Shown piece by piece: positions 1 through 13,700 of a DNA stretch of 64,000 nucleotides. The notes under the pieces were generated by a model. The model was not told where the DNA came from and did no database searches. It saw only the letters and a program-made list of their open reading frames with translations. Position 1 is the stretch's first letter, and every line of letters begins with the position of its first letter. The stretch covers positions 169,211 through 233,210 of the forward strand of contig CAMPET010000108.1 of assembly GCA_946803715.1 (NCBI GenBank), given 5' to 3'. Origin of the DNA: Beroe ovata. Lineage: Eukaryota > Ctenophora > Nuda > Beroida > Beroidae. The translations under genes were made by a program, and so were the position numbers.

Positions 1-957
1 TCTGGGAGAATGGGAGGGAGTGGGGGAATGGGAGGGGTGGCTAGGTGGGAAGGTTGAAACTCCTCTCATTCTTCGAAAGTTCATGGTCTCTCCGAAATTC
101 CATCATTTGGACACAATTATTGCTCAACTCTTCGCATTAATAAGCGGTGACCTGTCACATGACACTGTGACATACGGATGGTGCTCCCAGTCGATGACTG
201 ATTAGTCATTAGACTCACCCTCTAATATCGATTGCTATTCAGACCCTCAATAGCACTGACTTTTGCTCTCTTGTCGCGCCACCTTACATTAATCATTCTC
301 AAATGGTTTATTAATGTAATAAGGTGTCGCTATTTCGTAGATTTTAATAATTTTCCCCATCCTACGGAAACAGTAGATCAAAAGATGAAGTATTGTCGAG
401 CGGATTTTCCTGTCGAATTATCGCGGGAAATCTGTCGGAAACTGACAGCACGGACCTCCATATTGCATTGAGAAGACAAATAAGAGGGAAAGAGAAGGGG
501 CTATGAGGGAGTGATCATATTAGGTACAATAATCAGGGAATAAAGGAGGAATATCGAATCAGGATTAATAATGACCAACATCTGTCCATAAAACATCATC
601 TCTCTCTCAAGACATGAGCTTTCTAGAAATACCGTTCCGTGGATTTGGGGACGCTACCATAGTTTCTATTGGCTATTACTAAACTGCAGGCAAGATGAAT
701 TTTAATCAAATATGTTGGTACAGCGGCAGGTATATAGATAACCCGTTAACCGATTCGGATCATGGCAAAACAGCAGGAGGAATGTTCCTCAATTTATGAC
801 CACTCTGCTTATCAAGACTCTGCAATTTCAAAATCTATCACAAATCAAGAGACTGATTTTTTTTTAAGAATTACATGGGTTGTATCCCCATCCCCAATTT
901 GTAACCCCGGTAACCCCAATCCCCAATAACAACCCTGCAGCTGCACTGCTCACTTAC
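1..957. other. Left-edge non-coding stretch (intron of the FLYWCH-BTB gene)
   Basis: No exon could be recognised here. The FLYWCH-BTB gene leaves its last visible exon at 958 with an intact GT donor, so this stretch is probably intron and the rest of the BTB fold lies beyond the left edge. Short open frames at 20-205 and 232-471 on the plus strand show no domain character. Confidence 0.5.
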
Positions 958-3900
958 CTAGCTGCAGCCAGGACAACTCTGTGAGCGTAAATCAGAGTAC
1001 CGTTAACGCTGAGGGCAACATCGCACAAGTGATGGGTCAGTCTCAGTGTGTTTAGCTCCGTTAGCAGGTCGGATGTCGTGGTTCTCACTGTATATGGGGA
1101 GGGAAATGTTGTTAGTGGCCGGTTGTTAATGTAGTTGTTGGTGAAGTTGTTAGTGGGGTTGTTAGAGGGTTTGTAAGTTACGTTAGGAATCTGGGTCGTT
1201 GGCTTGATGTTCGTTCTTATATGACCAGTTGTTAGTAACGATATTGGGCTGGTGGTATGTTAGTGAAGTACGTTAGTGGAGTATATTAGTGGAGTATGTT
1301 AGTGGAGTATGTTAGTGGAGTATGTTAGTGGAGTGTATTAGTGGAGTATGTTAGTGGAGTATGTTAGTGGAGTATGTTAGTGGAGTATGTTAGTGGAGTA
1401 TGTTAGTGGAGTGTATTAAATCGTACCTGATATGGTCCCACCCTCCTTGCTGTGCTCTAAGTTAAGGTGTGGTAGAGGGGATGTCGGCATGGTGGGTAGA
1501 GTTGGGGGTTTGAGGGACGGTGGGGAACCAGTCCCTCCTGAGTGATGCTCCGGACTAGAGCTGCTCTTCTTGATGTTCAGTCGATCTGCAGGGGGAGACA
1601 AGGGGGAGTGTTAGGAGGGGAAGGGGAGAAGGGGAAGAGGGTGTGACTGGGGAGAAGGGAAAGGAGGAGAGGGTGTGACTGGGGAGAGGGGAGAAGGAGG
1701 AGAGGGTGTGACAGTCACTCTGTGACGGGAGTGAGAGGGGAGAAGGGGTGGGGGTAAATTAGGCTGTGAATGTGTGTGAACTGTGAGAAGAAAGGAGAGG
1801 GGGAGAAAGAGAGCTTTTCAATTTCAGCTGTTTCCACACAGAAACCCTACAACAACACCTACTGAATGTGTGTGTGTATGCCCTACTTCCCTAGCTCAAC
1901 ACGTCAATATATACCACTGTATAATGTGATTTAGCCAACACCGCGCTAATGAACATAATCTAAAATAATAATTCTGTGGGACCGCGAGACATGGACCATT
2001 ACAACTCGTCAATTTGAAACGACTGAATATATTTGGTGGGTGCAGCAGACGTCTTATCAACCCCCTACAGCATCCTAAACTAAGAACAGCTTATCTTTCA
2101 GAGTATGTGTTCGAGCTGCCCCCCCCCCCTTCTCACTCAGTGAAGCCTTTGAAGCTACCCTCGGTGAAGGGAAGTGGGTGTCTGAAAAATCCGGTAACAC
2201 GGACACTTAGGTAAAGAATGAATGAAACTTACCCTTAATTTTACAAAAGGTCGGCGTGGATTCGAGTGCTGAGTATGGAATTTCATCTTTGAGCGCTTTC
2301 ATTGGATCAAACCTGTAAAATGAACCAATTAGTTCAGGCAAGATGCGGCGTAATAGAGAAACCATAGAAAAACCTAGGAACAATGTTGATAAAATTCCTA
2401 TAATATGTCTCACATTTCCAGAATTTTCGTCTGAAGTTATATTTTCCCACCAAAATTAAACGCAACTGTAATTACTAAAAGCTTTGATTTAATCAGTAAA
2501 ATTTTGGACTTTTTGATGCGTCAATAAATCCACCACAACATGGCTGATAAGTCAAGAATTCCTGCACACTCCCCTCACTACCTCATGATTTGTCTGGCCT
2601 CCTTGGCGAGTCGGTTGCTATGGCAACTAAACAGAAACTCCTCCGCCATTGGGGGATGGTCGTGCGTGCTCTCGTAGACCACTCCGCCGCCCACATCGGT
2701 GTGGACCTTGCCTTTACAGCTGCGGAGCGTACATCGCCAGTACACCTTCTTACCGTTACTGCTCGTGCTTATCTTAGAGTACCTGCGGGAATGGCAGGGG
2801 TTAGGGGGACGGAGGGATTTTAGGGAGTGAGTTCAGAGTTGTTACTACTTTGGGAGGGAAACCGGGATGGATCATACGATTTCCAAGTGTTTATGTTTAT
2901 CCAATGTTCGAACATAGAAAGCATGTCACCAATTCTATCGAACTGCTGCGTGTGTCTGTGTGTTCAAAATACACAGGACAATACCTTGGTAACCGCGGGG
3001 TCACCAATAAACTAATCACCCGTCATCTCTTATTGATATGGTAAATATGGGGGAAATATTCACACTGAGTTCCAGTGCCAAAACACAGACAACCGCTGTA
3101 CGGATATGTTCATGATTCGAGTGTGTGTATGTGTGTATGTGTGTGTGTGTGCGTGTGTGTTTTACAGTGATTATGTGGGAGTGAAACAAACGATTGCTAT
3201 AATCATGCTCAGAGGACAATTGCCAGGATTATATGGTTGGCAAGGTGTCCAACTTTTCAAACCTACTCGATATGTGTGTTTCTGTGTATGAGGTGTTTTG
3301 AGGACACGACTCATGATATTTTGTCCATATTGCATTATGGAAGACTAAGAACAGTGTGTTGGCTCAACATAGGCTAGAAACCTTTTCTAGACCAGTAAAG
3401 ATCGAGTGGGGACCGTTAGTTTGTATTGGTCACGTGACCCACTGCCCCCTAATATGATTACTGCTGCCCCAAGTTGGCCGACTACTGAGTAGCGGCAATT
3501 GTGAAAATGACATTAAACAGTGGCAGTTGTTGGTAGAAGAGCCGCCGCCACTTATAAACACTCACACAGATGATCAATTTGGATATATATTCACAGAGTG
3601 TCAGTTACCGAGATTAGTGGGGAGATAGCGTAACCATGACTATAGCGTACTCCTTTATAAATCACAGTACCATTTTTGACTGGGGGAGCCATGATGGCAA
3701 TGGAGGGGGTAGACACTAGACGTTGGGGGAGAGAGGGCAACCCAGGGGGCGATGTGTCCAACTTGATCACCACTTTGTAAGCCATTCTTAGAGAGAGGGG
3801 GTAGGATGGATAATGACTCAATGCCAATGATTGCATTACTCACCCTCAATTACGAGGGGTGAACATGATGGAAAGAACCTATCAGAATCTATAGCGATAC

Positions 3901-5568
3901 TTATAACATAGCTGATGGTGTGTCCATAAAACTTAATGCCAACTTTATATGATTTAGTTGTTGGAATATGTTAAAGTAGACCATTAACGAGCCAGTGTTG
4001 ATGCGCAAATAGCTGCCACCGAAGATCATAGGTAGGTGCATCATTAGTCGCCGGCCTCGCATATTGAGCTAACTCCATTATTATTTGATCCCCCAATAAA
4101 AACTCCACACGATACAATGAACTCTAATATTTTAATTCACGGGATTTAAAGGGAAAATGTGGGAAATTATTGGTTTTATAATGTTGAATACTATCACGGC
4201 ACACCTATTGGAATATATTTCAATCACTGCATAACAGGATAAGGAATGTTAGATCTAAGCTCACCTGTATCCATTACAGATAAGAAGTGTGTATCCCTGC
4301 TTGGTCTGGAATATCTTGACACCACTGTTAGATGGCGTGGTTGCTGAAGGAGCTGGAGCAGACACACCAGCTGGGATTTTCACTTCACCCGCCCTCTTCG
4401 TTAGATCGATCTGATGATGGAACAATTAGATAATATGACGGTACTAGCCATGATGAAAGTCTAGTTATTCATAATTCTCTGGCATTCACCTGGCACTTGA
4501 TGCTGACGTACCTTGTTGGCGGCAGCTAGCAGATGGCTTTGGTTCATGATCCCTGCTGTAGAGACACCCCCGGATAGCATCTCACTATTGGCATTGTGAA
4601 GGAGAGGGTTGCTGGTGCACGGTAGAAATGAGGAGTTCACACTCAGCAGAGGGTTGCCTGGTAACGTATTCCCACCAGGCAGTAGACTGGTAGCGGTTGT
4701 TGTTCCGGGGAGAAGGTTTGATGTGGGACCTGACAACAGGTTGCTAGGAGATGACGAGAGCATGTTGCTCTGGGATCCTGTTGTTGGGAGCGTGTTGCTA
4801 GGAGACCCACTCAACAAGTTGCTGGGTGAGCCGGTCAAGTTCTGGGGAGCAGATGATAGGATGTTGTTGGTAGATGCAGACACGAGTCCTGCCGTCCCAG
4901 GCGGAATGAAGATAGTGGACGAGACACCGCTAGTCTCAGGAAGAGACGAGACGGGTCTCACAGGGATCGGTCTCTCCTTGTGAGACACGAGACTTGAAGA
5001 GGAAGAAGATAGTATCCCAGAGGGCACAGTGTGAGTGACACTCCTGTTTGAGAGTGGTGTAGAGAGGAGACTGCTTGGTATGAGTCCCGAGTTGAACAGG
5101 TCACCGGATGATTTGGGGGACGGTTTGAGGGGGAGGGAGGAGGAGGGAGGAGAGGTGAGAGGGGGAGAGGAGGATAACTTCTGTTTCTTGTTCGGGTTTG
5201 AGAAGAGGGGAGCGAGGGGGTCGGTTTTCATCGCACCGCTACAGAGCTCAGCCTGCGGGAAACATATGTCAGGACCAACAATTATGAACTAAAGGGATGA
5301 AAACAACGCAATACTGAAAACAAAGCAAAAACAGGATAATCGGATTCAGTAACACGTGCAAACTGACCTTATACTGCAAAATGGACGAAATCACATCATT
5401 CATCTTGATGGTCGGTGAGGCAGGGAACATCAGGGACGAGAGGGTCTTCTGATCAAAGAGGGAGGACAGTTGTGCCTCAGAGCCGGCAGGGGTGGCGTTA
5501 GCAGCGCCGCCGCCCAATCCACCGAGGTAAGCCGCTTCAGGATTACGACTCATTACACAACTCTCCAT
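958..5568 (-). CDS. FLYWCH zinc-finger and BTB/POZ domain protein (3' end outside window)
   Basis: Probable nuclear DNA-binding/adaptor protein. Seven exons join in phase: 5368-5568, 4512-5252, 4265-4410, 2582-2782, 2233-2312, 1427-1585 and 958-1087, giving about 552 residues before the window ends. Residues 68-314 are low-complexity Ser/Asn/Leu/Pro sequence with NLLSG-like repeats. Residues about 345-407 form one FLYWCH finger split by an intron: an IFQTKQGY start, a GYRY turn, then YWRC..C with a terminal HDHPP, so the Cys2His2 ligands are present. The last visible exon holds the first half of a BTB fold (LCDVALSVNG, AHRVVLAAAS) and ends in a good GTAAGT donor. FLYWCH zinc fingers and BTB dimerisation domains occur together in insect mod(mdg4)-type chromatin proteins, but there BTB comes first; here FLYWCH precedes BTB. 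The first Met (5568) was chosen as the longest; a second Met lies five codons in. Domain calls are strong, exact function is unknown. Confidence 0.82.
1260..1418. repeat. 13-bp minisatellite (TTAGTGGAGTATG)
   Basis: About a dozen near-identical copies of a 13-bp unit lie in the intron between the last two visible exons of the FLYWCH-BTB gene, ending only a few bases before the splice donor of the exon at 1427-1585. A few units read GTGTA instead of GTATG. Confidence 0.85.
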
Positions 5569-7658
5569 TAACAGTGATCTCAGGAACTGTGTGGGCTGGA
5601 TCGGCTATAACAAATTTATGTATGTGAGGATCAATTTTCCACTTAAACTTCGTTAAAGTGTGCGTTTCTTGCGGCACCGCCACGTCGATATATTGCGTGT
5701 TAATATCATACCTATGGCAACTCCCGGCTTTATAGAGGTCTAAAAAAGGCGATTTTGAACAGCTGTTATTCGTCAATGTCAACATCGATTTGGAGGGAAG
5801 TTTGCCACAGAGAATCAACTTATAAAAGCTTCTTGACGAAATGAACTTTAAGTGCATCATCAAGGTTAGGTTAGACTGCACCAGTTGCGTCCAGGAGAGA
5901 GAGATTTCACTTAAGTGACTGCCAAACGCACACGCACACAAAAACACACGAACACAACACGCTTAAAACGCAAACGCGAACCGATGGAACAACGTTGACA
6001 TTTAAAGCAATAGAAAACATTCGAACCTTCGATTTATTTTTCACGACGGATAAAAAGAAAACTTGCAAAAGATAACTACCCATTGGTCTCCCGATGCATT
6101 GTATCTTCCTTATTTGGTGTGCGTTGTGAGCTTGACCAGTTCTACCTCAACGTGATGCTAGTGATTTGATCAGCAAAAGCAACAACGCTAATTATTGTAA
6201 CAACCGTGACCGATATTATTGATGCTCGCAAATTGTGAGACTCTGAACACCCATACTTGTCATGTAGGTTTATCGTTAAATTCGATAGAGCGCACCTCCC
6301 CCAATGATGAATGCATCTGACATCGATCATATGGACCAGGCTCACATTGACCCGCTGCATCTCTGTGCAATATTGAAGTTCAGGAAGTTCTGAATTTCCG
6401 CTCATCAGAGCCATATTTCATATTAACTCGACCATGCGAGCAGTTTATCAACACGAGGTACCCACTTTATGTCCTGGGAAATGAATTCTGGCGGGCGATT
6501 TCCAGTATGTATGGATGTTAATCAAGCAAATTGGCGCCAAAACTATCCCCTCATATGTGATGCAGTCTCTCTTTCCCGCTTCCTAAATCATATCTGTCTG
6601 GAACTATATGATGATCAAGTGCAGGGACAATATTTGACAAAAATATGTTAGCGGAGGTATTCCACTTACATAAACTACTGCAGTGATTAATAAGTAGGTA
6701 CCCAGGAGAGGTAGGATCACTAGAGTAGCGTACAAAGATATCATCAAAATATTTCATACTTAGCATTTCATGGGGCAGGGGGTGCGGTTTATGGAAATTT
6801 ATGGAAAATAAATATCTACGATTTATCATCGTCAGCCGACGACGTGCTCGAAGCAGTGGGCTCCGAGTAAAACACTCTCCCGCTAAGACGATAGTTAAAT
6901 AGTTCAAAAATCAAAATGAGACATATGATTGCCAATAGATTCTAACCTTACAGAATATAGAAGTGTACCGTGATATAAAGGGTTTCATATAAACTCAGGT
7001 TTGTAAATGGAACGTTAGTGCCGGCGTGGGTCACGTGAAAGAGAAACCACTCTAAATTTTGATCATTCTGGACTCAAAATTTGACCCTGCAGGACCCTAG
7101 ATACGATTCCTTGCGATGACAAAAGTTCAAAAGAGCATTAAGACGAAAAACTGAATATCAACAAACTTAAGACAGAAAACCACCTCCCAAACTAAGTCCT
7201 CGATACTTCAAACAATACCAAATACTGAGACCAAACATCCTGAAGTTATCATGTGTGATCACTGTGAGATATCTGGAAACCGCCACACGTACATGGAGGC
7301 AAGCAATGCAGGAGCGTCGCACACACACATCAATACTAGCTCCCCAATATGCTCCACATTTTGTAACTATTGATCGCATATATGCTACACTACAGTGCAC
7401 ACGGTTTAGGAAAACACTCGCTCACACACACACAAAACCCATGTGGGAGCATGTCAAAAAAGCAATCAGTTTAACCGCTACCTGCCAATTTCCACCCTGG
7501 ATACACTGTGTGTGTGTGCGCAGTGCAGTGCTAGCTTCAGTACCTAAAGTTGTGGCAACAATCTATATTATATACAACATACTCTCATTATCATACATAT
7601 AGTGCTGTGCAGTGTAGCGAGTTCATGAGCTCTCGGTTACGCTCAGTTGGCCACGCGG

Positions 7659-7660
<2 letters not shown>

Positions 7661-7694
<34 letters not shown>
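7661..7694. repeat. (CA)n microsatellite
   Basis: An uninterrupted CA dinucleotide run in non-coding DNA. It creates spurious Thr-His and Val-Cys open frames on the two strands. Confidence 0.9.
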
Positions 7695-7696
<2 letters not shown>

Positions 7697-8048
7697 CTCA
7701 AACTTCTACAACAACGACAATCAAACACTGTATAATTCTTGACAAGTCTGGCAATAAGTCTGGCAATAATTATTCTGCCCAATAAAAACATGAAACAGTG
7801 ACACAGATCTCGCTACTTATGATAGTAGCTGTACAATTATGCGACAGAGCGAAACGGAATAACTCTGATTTTGGAAATTGAGTGATGTATCTGTATCTAG
7901 GAGCTCACTGCACACACACACAATACTAGGGAGCTGATTAAATTTGCAAAGTTGACACGATTATTTCGGATTATTTCAGTGCGATTTGTAGTATGTCCTG
8001 TGAGTGTGTGTCGGCCGATTTGGGGTGAACTAATGACCCGCAAAGTGT

Positions 8049-8126
8049 CACGTGACACCAGGTCAAGAGTCAATGAATCACGTGATTCTGGCAACCAGTC
8101 ACGTGACCATGGCAACTGGTCACGTG
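8049..8126. promoter_or_regulatory. Cluster of four CACGTG E-box palindromes
   Basis: CACGTG occurs at 8049, 8079, 8100 and 8121, each in the extended context TCACGTGA, with spacings of 30, 21 and 21 bp. The last two copies lie in a near-duplicate 21-bp unit. This is the canonical binding site of bHLH-ZIP factors such as USF, MITF/TFE and Max. Regulatory use is inferred; the nearest gene starts are several kb away. Confidence 0.45.
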
Positions 8127-10329
8127 ATGGCAATCGCTGGAAAATAGACAATTCACCTGTAATCCAGGGCCAATATGATACAGAGGGAGTGCTGTGCTAG
8201 AAATGGGGGATCTAGGGGACATAAATCAGTACAAAGGTAAGATCATGAGCACCCCCATACTATATGTAACGAAACACTGCTGGTATTTATGAAGGAGCAG
8301 TTCTCCGTCTGGTTCAACACATTCCTAAACGCATGTGTTACATCACACTTACTAGAGATAATGACCCCACTTGTGTTTTGGGGATTTGCTAATTATACCG
8401 CTCGGTCAAATATTTGGGTCAAGTAAATCAGGCTATGGTGGACTTCAGGGAGAGTTTCGTTCGAATACCAATTGAAAAGAAGTAAAAAGCTGGACTCCTG
8501 GAGAACATGTTTCTCGAGACGAATATAGGACAATGGATTGGAACACGTCTTCAGGCTATATAAATCATGATGCACACAGAGTGTAATTTTGTAACAACAC
8601 CGACCTTTTGCCTCATGTTTGATTGGGATAAGTAGTGTTACAAATAACATAGTTTAAAACAACGTGCGGCCTATAATTTAATTACCCTCTCTCTCAATTT
8701 TAGCGGAGGACAATTATCGGAAGTCCACTGTCCAGCAGTAGGGGTAACACTGGGAGGGCTAATGGGCTAAAACTGAGCACATGGGGCAGGGAGCGGCAGC
8801 GCAATATTCACACCACCATATTCACACCCCTCTCTCACTATCTCAATTTATAAATCTTCATTTCCGTGTCGAACAAGGTTGAGAAGATCAAACCACTTTC
8901 GTCTGTCCTAATCCATTACCAAGTTTGTATCAATTTACGGAAAAAAAGGTGCTGCGGTGACATGTGGGCAGCTGTTCTTGGTACAGTGTTACAAATGACG
9001 CATGATAAATCTTCCAAATACTCAAGACACCACGGCCAGAGTGCGGATATTGAGGGAAAAAGTTCGCACCGCGACACCAATATTATATCTATCGTAAAAC
9101 CACTTATCTGAGGAAAGAGAAAAACTCAACGATACAAAAACTCAAGGAAGAGGTGAAATTAACTGATTAATTCATTGGAGTATCAAAATACGAAAAGAGA
9201 TCTGCCAAGAAGAAATCCGAATATCATACATAGCTGATTATGGAAAGTGAGAGATTATCCTTAGTGTCGAGACGGATCAGTAGACCCTGAGAAGTTTTCC
9301 ACTTTCCAGACATCTCACAACAAATTAGAGGGGGCTCGCATGCGTGCATGCTTCATGAAAGATAGACCTGTAAGATTGACCGGTAATAAACTGATTATTA
9401 CTCTATTGATTTCACGTCCGTGTCGAAGTGCAACTGTAGAGGTCAGCCAATCAGAGTGGAGAATACCACGACAACCAGCCAATGGAAGAGCGGATTAACT
9501 CTCTTGAAAAATGTCTAATTACAGTCAACGCGTTGGAATATATAGATACTGGAAAGAGAGAGTGGGGAAAAACGCGGCCGCGGACACCGCACTATGACGA
9601 TATATCTACCATGATAAATATATCACGCGGCAGTTGAAGGGGAAACACAATTTGCCAGCATCGCAATAATCAATATCTGAGGAGAGAGAGTGGGAGAGCT
9701 GAGACACTTGATATAAGTAGGTACAATAGATCTATGACTCAGAGTGAGAGTGAGAGAAGAGACAGGATAGAGTAATCTCGAGACACACACTCTCGAGGAT
9801 CAGGGAATTTGACTCGCGGAAAATACCCACAGCCTGATCCAGATCATGACGGGAACAATCTCTCTCTCTTTCTCTCTCCTCATTATTAAAAACTATTACA
9901 GACGACAAATGGAAGACTGATTTATCATTCAATGCATGGCTTTTATGTAATGGAAATAGGGGATCAAGCGGTCCGACTTTGCGGGAAATTCACCATTTTT
10001 ACAGTATGCCATGACTGCATGCGGGAGATCGTTTAAATGGCTGGGAAATTTGGGCATTAAAAAAACAAAATCAGCCGCGACAAAAGACAGAATATTAGCA
10101 AACATTTTAGCCCATCCAATCAAGAACCACTGGTAAATGTGCTAGCCAATCAGACACGTCGGACGTGGATTACATCACGCGAGTGAACCAATCACGGACA
10201 ATTTATGTCAATCTTTGTGTGTGTATGTATGTGTGTGGGTCAGGGGGCAAAGTTCGGTGCTTTTCAGAGGGGATGAGCCAAAGTAGCTCTTCTCACGTGA
10301 TAAGGGATGAGACTCTCATTTGGGTATTA

Positions 10330-10362
10330 GGTTCACACACCAACACAAACACACACACACAN

Positions 10363-10396
<34 letters not shown>

Positions 10397-10432
10397 AACA
10401 CACACACACACACACAAACACAAACAGACACA
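10330..10432. repeat. (CA)n microsatellite with scaffold N
   Basis: A CA-rich run of about 100 bp interrupted by a single N at 10362, probably a contig join inside the repeat, so its true length is unknown. Confidence 0.85.
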
Positions 10433-10676
10433 AACAGAGCGGTTTTGTCAAATATGAAACTTATGCAAATCATGTACTTTGATCAGCACGTAAAAGAGGG
10501 ATTAATAATCTCATCAAATATTGAAATCTTGTGTTTTAAATGGGAACAGCCCGACAAAACGTATAAATGGTCCGTGTGATGATAAGGCTCAGTACACCAA
10601 CACATTACTAAAACGACCCACTTTACCCCCCCTCTATATTGGGCCACGGGAACGAACCACATGAGCCTACTCAATG

Positions 10677-10711
10677 GCATGTTGCCATGAGTAGTACTCA
10701 TGGCAACATGC
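10677..10711. repeat. Perfect inverted repeat, 17-bp arms
   Basis: GCATGTTGCCATGAGTA, one base, then its exact reverse complement. It could extrude as a hairpin or represent a foldback element remnant. No gene is adjacent. Confidence 0.8.
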
Positions 10712-13700
10712 AGTACCAGTAACAGAATATGGTGTGAAATGGAAGCGTGAACTCTGAAATATCGAGTCAATAATATATATTGAGTCTAGGGCGTGAAAAG
10801 AGGGAGAGACAGTATAGGGCGTGAAGAGAGTGGTTTGTGTCTGGTGACAGAGAGATCAGCACACGCTCCTGCAAGCTGATGTGAAGTGCGCTGAATCGAA
10901 AATAATCGTCTTTCGACTTGAGCTACATCTGGAATTTTGGGAGGGATAGAAAGTAAGACAGAGTCGACAGTGAAATGATTTTGACCGTGGTCGACGCAGT
11001 GAGTTTCCGCATAATGCATTTCCTAGTTGCAATTCAGTCACGTGATCACTCAATGCGGAGCTCAATCCTTGGATTCACTGTCTTCAGAATGAACTCCTGA
11101 CAGTCAACGTCAGTTGAATGCAGCTCTGTGTGGGCAGCGGCGTGACAGCGTGCAATTGGTTGTAAGCTTGCATCTTCCTAATGACACATGAAATATGCTA
11201 GGGGGCCACGTGACATGCGTCGTGTGGTAATTAATAGAGAAAAACAATAGAACAGTCATTGCGGAGTCAGTGATTAAAATTCCGGACGACTGTCACAACA
11301 TATTGTTGTGGTTATATGCCTGTTCCCTTCTAACAGCTTCGGGGTGGTCATGGCTTTTTACCACAATGTTGAGGTTGTAGGTACTCGGGAAATCAACAAG
11401 AGAAGACAGCCCTAGATAAATGAAGTCTACCCATGCTAGACCCACCATGCAAGCATTATGAGTACTAGCACCACAAAGCAGGAGCATCCATTATTATGAA
11501 GGAGCACTATGTCTCCCTAAGTGTGGGAGTTGACCCTGGCTAAATTTTCATACGCTTCCAACTGTCTGGAGCCCGGGGTATGAGATGCAGATGGGATGGT
11601 GGATTGTTGTATGGGGAGAGGGTGGAGGTGCTCTGTGGGGGACGGACGACCTGCAGACGGACATCCTAGCATAATCAGTGCACCACTTGGTATTATCATT
11701 GCAACTTGTTACAATTAGGAAAATTAATAATGACACATGTGTGTTCTTACAAAAACGAGCATGCAGCCTATATTATAGGTTGATGCAATATTCATGTTGG
11801 ATACTAGGTTCAGGGTCCAAACTATAGCATATTCCGGCGTGGGTCGTCGGTAACCTTTAGTGACACACGTCACACACCCCTTATTTAACCCCTCGGAACT
11901 ATATGATTCTCTCGAGATAAGGGGTTGATGTAGGTACGATCCGGCAATTCCCTTTATCAGATGCGAGGGGTATCCGAACGGGAAAATATGATGACTGCTC
12001 ACCAGACAAAGTTACTGTTAGCCAAATGGAGAGCTCTGTACAAAGCAGGATAAGAATAAAAATCTGAATCTCTGTTGGCAATTGTTGTTATCAAGATCAT
12101 TTTGCAGAAATTGTGCAGAAAAGTCAAGATAAGCTGCTGCAAATGTTGCAGGGAATAATTGTGCAGCATGGCTCTTATCAAGAAAAGATAAACACAAATT
12201 TGGTCTATATTGTACAGATTAGGAAATGATAATGGTACGATTCATTGATCAATGAGTACTGTACCGTCACAGCCAATGTTCATTATCAATGAAAAAACCT
12301 GGTGACAACTTCATTGTTCTTCAAGCGATCACCAGAACGAAAAGAGGGTTTTTGTTTCAGATTTCGAACTTATTCTTATATCAGACTGAATTTTTTGGTA
12401 GAATGAGACGCCAACATTTCTGATAGTGGCCCTGCAACATTGCAATGTTGAATTCATTGCAACCATTATTATATTGGAAAGTATTGCAGCTCCATAAAAC
12501 CTGTACAAAAAACACAGGACTGGAAATTATGAAATTCCAAAGGTTTTGCGTGGACCTTCTTTCGGCTGAATTCTCTATAATACCCAAGTTACCGCGTCAA
12601 ATGTCAAATATATAAATATCCATGAAACCGGGCTCCCCGACACGTTATTATAGAGCAAGGTAAACACCGCTGAGGCAATATACAGAGGTGTCGGTGCGAA
12701 TACTTTGGTCAAAAACTGCGTTTCGCAATCACGGGTTGTACCTTATGCATGGCTCAAGGTAACCAATTCCATGAAGGGTAGCTGTAGGTGGCAATAACCA
12801 ATAATGATGATTGGAAGTACAAAATGAAAAAACAATCGCGACAAAATTAGAACCTCTAGCTGGTGCAGCCCTCAAGAGTGCTGAGCTAGTTTGTATTTGT
12901 GGTTTTTAGCTTAATATGCAAATAGGTTACGCGTCAGAACGCTCGCACGGGGGCTACATATTATGATGTTGAAACATTTTTAAAAGTCGTCTAGACGCGG
13001 TACACGCCAATTACAGTCAAGATTTGGCGATACTTCTGCAGACTAGCGTCTTGAAAAGTCTGAACTAGGCCGGGTTTAGACATAAATTGTCACCTTTGTC
13101 ATATGCTGGCGTATAATGGGTAACAGAAAACACGGTTCAGTCATTGAGATTATCGAAAATCGAAGTAGTGTGTTACCGACCACTCGACCAGTAACACATC
13201 AAAGTGTGAAGAGAATCAAGTTGGATACGAGGGTAAAAATAGTTAGGGATGCGCAATGCACCAAAAATGGAATGCATGAGTCATGACACTTTCACAAATA
13301 TATAGTACAAAACACATGCATGTCACTCACTTCCCCTATATAAGCGTGCTTTGTGTGAGCCTAGTGATATAAATAACCCATCATATGGGTAACACCGTCA
13401 CGCAAGAATAACGCAACCATATGCGTTACGGAGTCACAACATACTGAACAGTGTTTAATTTATAATCAGGCTGTTAATAAACGGGAGCCACGATGGAAAT
13501 CGATGTGTTCGCTCATTACTACAATAGTAAGGGAGAAGTTAATCACATTAGCATAGAGTAAATTTCGTGATCTACATTTGACACTTGCATACCGCGGACA
13601 AGCGCCGCCAGGACGAGATACGCTAATTAGGTTTGCGTAAACACAAAACTTCGCACGCTTATATTATCGAATGTAAAGTATGTAAACAATGCATCGCGGA

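Noticed and set aside
1260-1418. CRISPR-like or telomere-like array
   Set aside because: It is a 13-bp head-to-tail minisatellite within an intron; the unit matches no telomere repeat.
2207-2413. 68-codon hydrophobic minus-strand open frame as a membrane peptide
   Set aside because: Its second half is the real FLYWCH-BTB exon 2233-2312; the hydrophobic first half is intron translation.
10165-10482. Thr-His repeat open frame
   Set aside because: It is a translation of a CA microsatellite containing an N.
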